A DNA stretch of 64,000 nucleotides from Diplosphaera chodatii. Taxonomy: Eukaryota > Chlorophyta > Trebouxiophyceae > Prasiolales > Stichococcaceae. Shown one piece after another: positions 48,366 to 59,000 of the stretch; within the stretch, counting starts at the first letter, position 1, and every line of letters begins with the position of its first letter. The notes beneath the pieces were generated by a model that saw only the letters and a program-made list of their open reading frames with translations, did not search any database and was not told the origin of the DNA. The position numbers were made by a program, and so were the translations under genes. The stretch spans positions 620,001 through 684,000 of the forward strand of contig JAALGY010000014.1 of NCBI GenBank assembly GCA_032358165.1, in the 5' to 3' direction.

Positions 48366-51300
48366 CTACTGGCAGACGCCAGGCTTGTCCGGGGCCCTTG
48401 GGTCGGTCTGCGCAGGCAGCAAGCACAGTATGAGCCGTGCACACCGACGTCTGTTGCACCATGGTGTTGGACCCACACCGCATTCCCGTCATGACCACGC
48501 TTGACATAACCATGCGGCTGTGCCGATGAAGCAAATGATCAAACACCACTGCCTGACAATGCCAGGCACACGGCTCAAGCAACAACAGACGCCTGTCTCA
48601 AGTGTGAGCAGCCATGTACATGGTGTTGGGATGCAGCCGCCACGCAGCGCACCTTGCAGGTCAGGCCGGGCTTGCATGTGGCTGGCTGCGTGCCCAGGGC
48701 TGGGAACCCTCCACACGTTTCACCGGCACCGGATTGTGGGAGCGGCGTGCACACGCCGGGGGCGTCGGCAATCAGCGGGTTGGTCTGTGCAGCACACGAG
48801 ACGTGGTACATGTTTTCTCCCTACTCTGAAGGCACATCCAGCTGCAGATTCGGCAAATTGTTGCCAGCAGCCTCCTGCCGCCTTGGCTGTGCTGTGGACT
48901 GCTGCCAGCCACGCTGCCGGGCAGCTTCACTCTAGTGGCGGTGGCCGGGTCGGTGCACGAGGAGTCGTACCTTGCAGTACAGGCCCTTGGCGCAGGTCGG
49001 AGTGGGGCCCACGCGGAAGCCGCCGCAGGGCTCGCCCTCGCCCACCACCGGGTTGTCATACTGCGGCACACAGCACGGACACGACGGTTGTCAGCCCAAA
49101 CACTGTTCAGAGTCAGCTCATCTCGGGTGACTTCTCACACCATGCGCTTTTGCAGCTGGCGGGGCAGCTCAGCCGCGCTGGCACTTTCCCTTCCCACCTG
49201 GCAGGTGCCAAAGGCATCGGCGATGTCAATGGGCGTTAGGCAGGTCAGGCCCTGGTCGCAGGGGAAACCGGCAAAGCCGCCGCACTTGCCGCCCAGCTGC
49301 AGCGTTTCACCAGTCAGTCAATCCCATCAGCGCACTGATTGAGGTGCTGATCTGTCTGACAGGTGGCACGCTCAGACCACACACAGTGACCAGCACGCTG
49401 CAAGCAGGCTGCCGCAGCTGCAGACGGAGTACTGCAGATGCTCTGCTGCCTGAATATCATCTTAGCAGCGCCACTGCCAGGGAGGTTGAGTGCTGCGCCA
49501 TAGCCAGCAAGCAGGGCAGGCGCACCGCGCCGTCAGCGGGGCCGGGCGCCGGCCTGCAGACGCCCAGCGCGTCGGGCGTCGCCGGCGCGTCGCACACCAG
49601 GCTGGCCCCGCAGGTCTTCCCCGCAATTCCGCCACAGGTGTCGCCCTCCCTGCCCTGGCACTGCAGTTTAAATCAAGTGTGTCTAGGGTTTATCAGCTTG
49701 ACACGGTCAGGTGAAATATCTTTGTCAGTGTATAGCAGGTAGCAGTGTTTGCTAGCTCATGGCAGCCTGGTGGAGTGGATGCAGCGCAGCCTCACCTGGC
49801 CCTTGTAGGCGATGGGGATGCGCTTGCAGCGGGCCTGTAGCACATGAACTGTGAGCGTGGTGCATCAATGGGAGCACACTTGGCAGCAAGGAAAGCGACT
49901 GCATCGGCATCGCGAACCATAGAAACGTTGTGGTTGGTACAGGCGTCGAGCAACGGTTCACCTGGCAGGCCTGCGCAATTCAAACATCCAGCTGTCAGGG
50001 CCACACAAGCACACGTCAAGCATGAACATGACTGGGCATATATGCAGCTGCATAGAGATGTGGCACAGGAGCTCTGTCAAAGCCAGCGGCGCCTGGAGTC
50101 GCTGCATGCAGTGCAGTGCCTCACGTTGCTGTACGTCACGCCGTCGGCGCCGCAGACGGGCGCGTACTGCGCCGTGCACTTGCACAGCGGGCAGGGGCAG
50201 GCGCCCCAGCACCTCACCACAGCCTCTGCGGCGAGGACCATGCCGTCATCGGTGACAGCTGCGCAGCAGTGTCTGCAGCGCTCGAGTTTTACGTGGAACG
50301 TGCATCAGGAGTGTCGTGGACTCCCGCAGGGTATGTGTTCAGGTGCATGCTCACTCTTGCAGGCCGCCTCACAGGTGTTGCCGAACGTTTTGCCATTGGC
50401 GCCGCACACCGGCTTGTAGACCTTGTTGCAGATGCATGTGGCGGCAGCCAGCTTGCGGCCAGCAGTGGTCCGCACTGCATGCAGCAGCAAAGGACGTCAT
50501 AGGGTGCTGGGTACTCGTCAAGAGTGTGGTGCATGCAGCCGCGCCGATTTGCCAGCTGCCGCATCATCTGTTGGACGCTGTCCGGCACCTGGCTGCGTGC
50601 TCGCACCACCGCTGCAGGCGTCCTGCTCCACGATAGTGGCACCCGCGCAGCCGGCCTGGCAGGCGTTGGAGTAGGTCTGGCGCACGCCGTTCTTCACGCC
50701 GCACACCGGCTGGTAGATCGCGGGGCACACGCAGCGCTTGGCCACGCGCAGCTTGCGGCCTAAAGGGCGACAATGTGCCTATGAGCTGCGGCACTGATTC
50801 AGCCGAAGTTCCCAAAACGATCTCTTTCAATCAGGCAGCGCCTCGGTGCATCTGTGTAGCCTGTGACAGCCGGAATCGACATCGCACCTGTGGCGGGGCA
50901 CTCGCCGATGCTGGCCACCTTGACGCCAGCGCACTTGCCACGGCAGGCGTTGGTATAGGTCCTGCCGTTGGCGCCGCAAACCGGCATGACGATGTTCGGG
51001 CAGATGCATGACTTGAGCACGCGGCCGCCGCTCACACCTGCGCATGCATGCACCAAGAACTGCTGTTTGATAATGACGAGTGTTCCGCTTCTGCTTGGAC
51101 TTGACCTGTGCATGCACGTAGGCGGTCAGTCCTCACAGGTGGGAGAGTACAGCAGGATCTCGGAGGCGATCGCACCTGTAACAGCCACAGCTGCATCTGC
51201 CGTTGTGCATGTGAGCAGGACAATCACAGCATCTCCAGATGATAAGGTGCACCAGAGGGGGAGTGGGCGTCTGGCGGCGCTTGCAACACAGTTACAGATG

Positions 51301-51464
51301 TACAAGCTTTGCGAGTGTTCCGTGACGACGAGCAGATGCCAGGCTTTAGGGTGCAGCTGCGCACCGGGGGCCCGCTCCCAGGCGGATGCCTCATCAGGAT
51401 CGCCGGACGCCACGGCGGCCAGCACCGGCGCCAGCGCCAGCAGCAGGATGAAGGCACGCATCAT
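48366..51464 (-). CDS. Secreted multi-Kazal serine-protease-inhibitor-like protein
   Basis: Start MMRAFILLLALAPVLAAVAS (51464) is a signal peptide. Four Kazal-type domains follow, one per exon group: SCICPNIVMPVCGANGRTY (about 51010-50890), CVCPAIYQPVCGVKNG with QTYSNACQ (about 50760-50610), CICNKVYKPVCGANGKTFG (about 50475-50365) and CKCTAQYAPVCGADGVTYSN (about 50195-50130), the last completed by a 9-base microexon and ARCKRIPIAYKGQ (49829-49797 region). The C-terminal part is four or five copies of a short Cys module: GDTCGGIAGKTCGASLVC, GKCGGFAGFPCDQGLTC, GEPCGGFRVGPTPTCAKGL and GETCGGFPALGTQPATCK, each closed by a D-x-GxC piece, the last being APDKPGVCQ with a stop at 48366-48368. Kazal domains in other organisms inhibit serine proteases through an exposed loop before VCG; inhibition here is inferred. 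The protein is probably extracellular. Confidence 0.86.
49962..49970 (-). other. 9-base microexon in the Kazal gene
   Basis: On the minus strand the bases GCCTGCCAG (Ala-Cys-Gln) are bounded by GCGCAG upstream and GTGAAC downstream. Phase 0 on both sides, it joins VTYSN to ARCKRIP and restores the TYSNACQxxC Kazal core that would otherwise lack its Cys. Confidence 0.75.
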
Positions 51465-52561
51465 GCTGCAAGTGATTATACAGCACAAGTTCAGCGCCAC
51501 ATGTGCACGAGGTGATCCCTTCGTAGGCTACGAATCTCGGACAACATATAATCAACGTCTACGATGCAGCTCAGACCGGCCACAGATATGCCTAACTAGC
51601 ACGAACGTTGCACTCATGTCTCGTATTGAACGCATGACACGCCCAAAGGACGGCCAGACGACACCCTGGGCACCCTCAGATGTGTTGCACCTCACCAGTC
51701 GCCTTGTCTGTGCGCCACGGGCGTCCTGCAGTAGCGCGCGGGTTCTCACGCTGCAAGCTCTGTTCGCTATCAGCACATCGTAGGGAAGAGGGATTGTTCG
51801 AAAGGGTGTCAATGGATGCAGAGGTCAGACTGGCTGTGATTAAGACTGCAACGGGGTGATGCGGAAGCTGACAAAACCCTCCACGTGCGGGATCTCAGAC
51901 ACCCGACCGGTGTCGCCGCCGCTGGGCTCGCTCTCGAGCATTGCCGTTGGTTTGCAGGGCAGTCAGACGAGTGATAGTGCAGCAGTGCATGTGCTTGTCA
52001 ACTGTAACCCTGGCCTCTGAATGTACTATGACTTGCATTCTGTTGGGAGTGCTTGCAAGGGCCTGCAGCAGGTTGATGTTGGACCTACTTACTTGCAGGT
52101 GCTGCAACAGCGGCCATGTCAGGCATTGGTCGGTTTGCAAACGTTCAACAGAGCCGCTACCTTTAAGTGTGGTAAGAAAGAAATCGCAAACGTCCAAAGA
52201 GCCACAGCACATACAGACAGAATCATGCCTTGCGTGGCGCAGCAGCGCTCAACATCTGAAACACAGCAGGTACCGTCGATAGCATCAACTGCCACTGCAA
52301 AAGTAACATTACTTGGCGGAAGCACCTCGAGATGTGACACCAATCGACTCTACACTGCCGACTGGGGGGAGCAGGTCGCGAGGGCACAGCTGTACATGTT
52401 TACAGCCCTCTAAACCTGAACCTGCAGGCCACAGGGCTTGTGGGTACAACACAGGCTGCATGTCACGGCGCCACATTCTACAGGCCGGCAGGCTCCCATG
52501 CGCCCATGCCGCACCTACAGCATCGATAGGGTATAGGGACCCCAAATCATGCCCACGTCGC
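51465..52561. other. Spacer: Kazal gene promoter and golgin 3' UTR
   Basis: About 1.1 kb between two minus-strand genes, with no coding homology seen. It is more A+T-rich than the flanking genes near 52150-52320. Confidence 0.5.
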
Positions 52562-52689
52562 TTAGGGCGGCGCGACTAACGCGCCGCCGCGGTGGCGGTG
52601 CGCCGCGCACGACAGCAGGAACAGGTGCAGCAGCAGCAGGTAGGCCGCCGCCCCCAGCCGCGCCCACGGCTGCGCCTTCAGGTACAGCC
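52562..52689 (-). other. Tail-anchor exon of the golgin
   Basis: Acceptor TGTGTGCAG precedes 52689. The exon encodes LYLKAQPWARLG, a hydrophobic span AAAYLLLLHLFLLSCA and a short basic tail (HRHRGGALVAPP) before TAA. Positive residues on both sides and the Arg-Leu plus Tyr-x-x-x-Leu-His spacing match golgin-84/CASP membrane anchors. Confidence 0.82.
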
Positions 52690-52971
52690 CTGCACACACA
52701 GCAGATGCACTCATGCAGCTGGCGACCTCACATAACTGCTTCTGTGGACACGGGGCAACGCGGTGGGATTAGCAGGCGGCAGCACTGGTCAGTTGCCACA
52801 TCGGCGGGATGGCTGCGGCTCGGCACCCAAAGCCCCAAGCATGGCTCTGCCGCTGCAATCTGGCATAATGCATGAGCTCATTTATGGCATACGATGTTGC
52901 CTCCGACTTTTCACGGCCAGCCACTGGCACGCCAGCCCCAAATGCACGCAGCCCCTGAAATTGCCACATGG

Positions 52972-53005
<34 letters not shown>

Positions 53006-56000
53006 AGAGGCCACAGACCCGCGGCGGCGGTGGCGCGGTCCGCGGCCAGCATGGCGGCGTGGGCGCGGGGGGGCGCGGCCCGCAGCGCCGCCACGGAACT
53101 CAGGCCCCGAAAGTCGCGCGGCAGCGGCCTCGCCGCGCTGCCCTGTAGGGAAACAAGGCTTGGCGTCTCGACCGCTGGTGCACTTCTGCGCCACCATAGC
53201 ACGAGGCAACTGCACATGGCATAGGCCCCCTCTGACGCCCATGTTGGACGTCAGGGGCTGCCCATTGCTCGGTGAACAACAACCTGGTGGCAGATGTATG
53301 TGCAGCTTGCAGGGCAGCAAGCCCTGATGCCGTCCCAGATTGCATGTGGCGTCGCTATGCGCAGTGCTCACCTGGTCTGACAGGTCCGCCGCCTCGTCTG
53401 ACAGCGCCGCCTCGGGGTCGTAGGTTGCGGCTCGTCTGTTGCGGCCGCCGGCAGCCTGTGATGCGCAAGCACCCGGGTCAGCTGTCGCTTCAGCAGAGTC
53501 GCAGCTCAGCCCGACCGGGACGTGAAGGCAGTCCAGCGACGGCAGTACTGTGGTGCAGAAAGGTTACCAGCGTGCAAAGGTTACCATGCACACGCTGACG
53601 GGTGGTGCGGATTGCCACAGAGTGCAAGAGCTGGGCTGCAGCGCACCGGGGCGTTGAAGGACGCGGAGACCGCGGAGCTGGCGGAGCCGCTGCTGTGGGG
53701 CTGGCGGGCGGGCGCCTCGGGCAGCGTCACGTCCTGCCCGGGGCGCTGCGCGCCCGGGGAGGGCACCTGCGGCGACACCATGCAGGCAGCGGTCAGGCTT
53801 GCAGCTCAGCTGGGCGCACACACCTGCCAGACATGCACATGCGGCTGCCGGGACGCGTGCTTCATGCTGGGCACACTGTTGCCACAAGCCGGCGGTGCGA
53901 GCATGACCAGCACCAGGAATCCACACTGCTTGCACATGAGGGGCCCCTTGCTGCAGGGCGGTGGGCCGGCCTCACCCCGGCGACTGAGTCCAGTGCGCGC
54001 TGCGCAAGCTCCTGCCGCGCCGCCGCCAGGTCCGCCTCTGCCGTCTGCCGCGCCTCCTGCGTGCCACCTCAGGCTTCAGCCGCAGCAGAGGCTCCAGCTG
54101 AGCCACGGCTTCAAGATCTCAGGCGTTACACTTTGCGGCCTTCGGAGATGAGCGACACAGCAGGTGTACTTCACTGGCATCAAAGGCACCTGTGCAGCGG
54201 TGAGCTCCTGCTGCAGCCGGCCAGCAGCCCCTGTAGTGTCGGCAGCCCGCGCCTCTGCGTCTGCCAGCCGCTGCACGCCCTCAGACGCTGCTTCCGTCGC
54301 TTCTTGCAGCCGCGCCCGTGCGTCTGCCAGCTGCTGCGCCGCCTCTGCCGCGTTGGCCTGCACACCATACCAGAGAGCACATAGTTTGATGCCTGACCTT
54401 CTGCAACGCGACAGCCTAGTTGGCCGCTGCAGGAGCCTATGCAGGTACCAATCAGTGTTGCAGCCAGATGCCAAGCTAGGGTCATATCGCAGGTAGGTCT
54501 ATCCAAGGCAGTGGAGCTGGTGGTCCACGGTTACAGCGGTGAATATAGGAACCAATAACCGTGCAGTACAAGCGGCCAGGGCGACGAATGCCCGGATGCC
54601 CCACCTGCGCCTGCTGCAAGGCCGCCCCCAGGTGCTCAACGCTGGAGTGCAGCTCGGCATTCTCCGCCCGCAGCGCCGCCGCCTCGCTGGCGTCCGCCTC
54701 AGCCGCCTGTGTGGATCAACCAGATGGAGATGCAGACGTCCTGTTCTAGCAGCTTCAGCGCTGCCAACTGGTGCACGTCACAGCAATTCGAGTACATGGG
54801 GCGCTACTGTGCAGCAGTCGTGTAACAACACTTGCAGGAGCGGAGGAAAGAAGCTGTGACCATGCGAGCGGTACCTGCAGCCGGCTCTGCAGCGCGTCTG
54901 CCGCAGCCTGCGCCGCTTCCGCCCGGTCTGCAGCATCCGCAGCCTCACGGCGAGCATCATCAAGCTCCTGCATTGCATCACACATGAACATGCCGACCCT
55001 TGCAGCTACCGGCAGCTGCCTGGTGTGAAACAGGCAGCATGAGCTGAAGGTGGTGGTGATGCCATCTGCACTTCCATTTTCTGCACGTATGCTGTGGTCT
55101 CGAGAGTCCGCAAATGGTGTTGTAAGGACGGCAGGGGCACCTGTTGCAGCGCATCAGCAGCCTCAGCGGCGTCCGCGCGCGCCACATCAGCAGCTTCCTG
55201 CGCTTCCTGCAGCCTGTGCTCCGCCACCTGCAGCCGCTCCTGCAGCCCCCGCGCCTCCTGCTGCGACGCCGCCTGTGCATCCGCCAGCTGCCGCTGCGCC
55301 AAGGCAACCTGTGCACCACAAGAGACACACCATGAGCATCTCTTTCCACCTCTCGGCAGCAACTCGCTGCCGCAATGATGCAACTATGGATCCTGTCAGG
55401 CTGTGGCAACATGAGCAAGGTTACTGAGCCACGCGCCTCCTCATCGGCGTTGGCAGACGCCATGTCGGCAGCCTCCAGCGCCTCCGCAGCCCGCTGCCGC
55501 AGCTCCTCCTTAGCGCCGGCCGCCGCCGCGGCCGCCCGCTCCAGCTCGGCCACCCGCCGCTGCAGCCGCTGGGCATGCTGCTGCGCCTCCGCACCCGCGG
55601 CGGCCTGCCGTCCCAGACCGATTGCCTGCTGCCGCAACTGTACCGCGTCTGCCTCGGCCTCCGCCAGTCGCGCCCCCGCGTCTGACAGTTGCTGCTGTAG
55701 GTCTGCCGCCGCTGCTTGTGCGGCCGCCAGGCGCTCCTCTGTGGCTGCTGCTGCGGCCAGCTCGCCTTCGAGCTCCGACACACGCTGACGCAGCTGCGCA
55801 GCGGCGGCCTCGGCTGCGGCGAGGCTCTCTGCAGCAGCAGCCGCCGCAGCGCCCTGCTGCCGGAGGTCCGCGACCTGCTGCTGAAGGCCTACAGCCTGCT
55901 GCTGCAGCCGCTCGACGTGTCGGCCGGCCTCCGCCTGCGCCTGCCGTGCGTCAGCCGCCTGCTGTCGCAGCGCTGCCGCCTCCTGCTGCAGCGCCTCGGC

Positions 56001-59000
56001 TGCTTCCTTGGCTTCCTGCAACCGCTGCCGCAGCGCCACCGCCTCGCCGGCCTGCTGCTCGGCTGCCGCCAGCCGCTGCTGGGCCTGCTGCTCGCCCGTC
56101 TGTGCAGCCTCCAGTTGCTGGTACAGGTCTGCCGCTGCCGCCTCGTGCCGGCTGCTTATGCTGGCTGCCTCGTCCCTGGCTGCCGCTGCATCTGCCTGCA
56201 TTTCCTCCAGCCGCTGCTGGGCAGCTGCCAGCTGGCCCCGCAGCGCCTCAGCGTCGACCCTGGCGGCCGACGCGCCCGCCTGAGTCGCCTCCAGCTGCTC
56301 CAGGGCCGCCTCGAGCTGCTGCCGCCGGTCCGCCGCTTCCTGCTCAGCCAACTGCCTCTGCTGCAGGGCTGCGTCCAGCTGCTGCTGCCGGTCCACCGCT
56401 CCCGCCTCACCAGTCTCGAGCTGCTGAAGGGCCGCCGCCAGCTGCCGCTGCAGCTCGTGTGCTGCCGAGTCCGGCTGCCGCGCCGCCTCCAGCTGCTGCT
56501 GCGCCGCCTCCAGGTCTGCGAGCGCCGTGCCGAGCTGCTGCTGCAGGCGCGCGGCATCGCTCCTGGCCCCCATGTAATCCGCATCAAACGCCTGCAGCCG
56601 CTGCTGCGCCGCCGCGGCCGCGGCCGCCGCCTGCTGCCGGGCCGACGCCAGCGCGCCGTGCGCCGCTTCCAGGTCCGCCTGTGCTGCTTCCAGCTGCGGC
56701 CGCAGCTCAGCCGACTCGGCCGCCTGCTGCTGCGCCGCCTGCAGCTCTGTGTGCGCAGTTTGCAGCTGGGCCTCTGCATCGGCCAGCCGCTGCTGCAGCT
56801 GCTGGCTGTTACCATCTGCAGCGTCAGCACCGGCCCAGTCGCCGCCGCCATCTGGGGCTGCAGTTCGGCAAGTAGTGATGTCGGATAAAGTGCGGACACC
56901 ATAAAGTTTGAGCAGTATGTCGTCTGTTCTGCAGACTGACATGCCATGCTGCAAAAGCCCACAGGCGGCACTGCGTCAGGGAATAGGAGCAAACACAAAG
57001 GGGCACCTGCCGTCGCCACATGGGCCTCCAGCTCAGCCACGCGCGCCTCCAGCGCAGCCTTGTCTTTCTCGATAGCCTGCAGCGGTGCACGGACGCACAA
57101 TGCGCATCCTGATAACTAGCACAAGTGCACAGTGCTGCATACGGTCCCACAGTCAGAGTGCACGCAATGCCGAGCCTGCTTGGCAGAGAGGACCGAACTG
57201 AAGCTGCCAGAAGTAGCCGTCTCACATTGATAGCAGAAGGGCTTAGCATTTGCGTTTTTGGAACTTGGACTGATGCACACCTTGCCGCGGCGCACGGCCG
57301 CCCGCAGCTTGGCCGTCAGCTCCTCGAGCCGCTTGCCGCTGCCGTCGGGCGTAACGGGGGCCGAGACAGACCCTGTGGTGCGCATCACTCCGGGCGCATG
57401 ACAGGAGGTTGCATGATGCCCGGGAAGCATGCTTGTTGCACAGGTTGCAACAGTCACGTGTCAGTGTCGGACACAGTATCACCATACAGAATGGGTGCAT
57501 CCACACGTCCCACGAGGCATGTACAGCAGCTCAGAACCCATGCAGAAGTTTTATGCTTTTCGATATACAGGCGCCCACCTCGCTTGCCGTCAGGGGTGGC
57601 TGGAGCGCTGGCGGGCAGGGCGGTGGGCACCGGCGGCCCCGCAGCGAGCGCCGCCTGCTGCGCGTGCAGCGCCTCCGCAGCCGCCTCCGCTTCCGTCGCC
57701 CGTGCGGCCGCCGCCGCTGCTTCCTGCTGCGCCAGCAGCCCTGCCTGCACAAGCAGTAGGGTTTGGGTCAGCAAGGTGCCGTGAAGACACGCGATAGCGT
57801 TTCGCCATGCTGCGCATTGTTGTTGCAAAGCAGGAGAGCCTGCTGGACCACAGGATAAACAGCATACAAAGTGTCCAGGACGCGTTGCCATGTGCCCCCT
57901 GCTGGGCTGTGCATCACAACGCCACGACCTTGACTTGGCAACAGCAGCTCTCGGCATCAAGTCGGTCCAAACAGAAGCCATTGCACGCTCACCTGCGTTG
58001 CCTGTGCCAGATCCTGCCGCAGCTGGTCGGCCTGCGCCCGGGCCGCCGCCGATGCCGCCTCGGCGTCGTGCATCGTGGTGCTCTGCTCCAGCTGCTGCTG
58101 CTCCAGGGCCTCAGCCCTCAGCTGAGCGGCCTCCAGCTCGGCGCGGACTGCAGCCATCGATGAACTGCCCAATGGATACCCTTATGCTTATGCAAGGTTT
58201 GACCTGCCATCTGCAGCAGCTGCTGTGTGCTAGCATGGTGCTCATGCAAATAGGTTGCCGACATCAGCTGAGTGACGCATGGGAGAAAGGGCGTGGTTGC
58301 AGGCAGAGCACATGCCGTATTGCTCGGCGGGACAGACCTGCGGTCAGCTCGTCAGTAGCCTGCTGCGCAGCATCCGCATGCATAGCGGCCACGGCCGCGG
58401 CATCGGCATCCCGCGCCGCCAGCTGCTGCTCCAGGGTGGCAGCACGCTGCCGTGCCTCTGCCGCTGCAGCATTCGCTTCTGCAGAACACATTGCTGCTGT
58501 CATGTAGTACTCAATCGCTGTATCGGCATGAACACCCCAGAAACACGACACTCAGCCAGGCACTTTCAGCGGTGTGCTGCATTGCAGAGGGGCAGCAGAG
58601 GGGCCACCTGCAAGCTGCGCCTGCAGCGCGGCGCCCGCTGAGCTGGCTGCGTCGCCGCCGCTGCGGGCCTCCGCAAGATCTGCTTCCGCCCCCTGGAGCC
58701 GCACCTGCAGCGTGGCGGCCTCTGCGGCAGCGGCACACACGTCAGCCAGCTGGGCCCGCAGGTCCTCTGCTTCCTGCTGCGCTGCGGACGCAGCCGCATG
58801 GGCGTCGTCCGCAGCCGCTGCCTGGGTCTCTGCGAGCTGTTCCCGCAGCTCCACAACCGTCTGCTGCGCTGCAATTACATCAGCGCGAGCATCGTCCAGC
58901 TGCAACTGCAGACCGTCTGCTGCCTGCTGCGCTTCTGTTGACGCTGCTTCGGATACTGCGAGCCGTTCCCGAAGCTCCGCAGCAGCCTGCTGCGCTTCTG

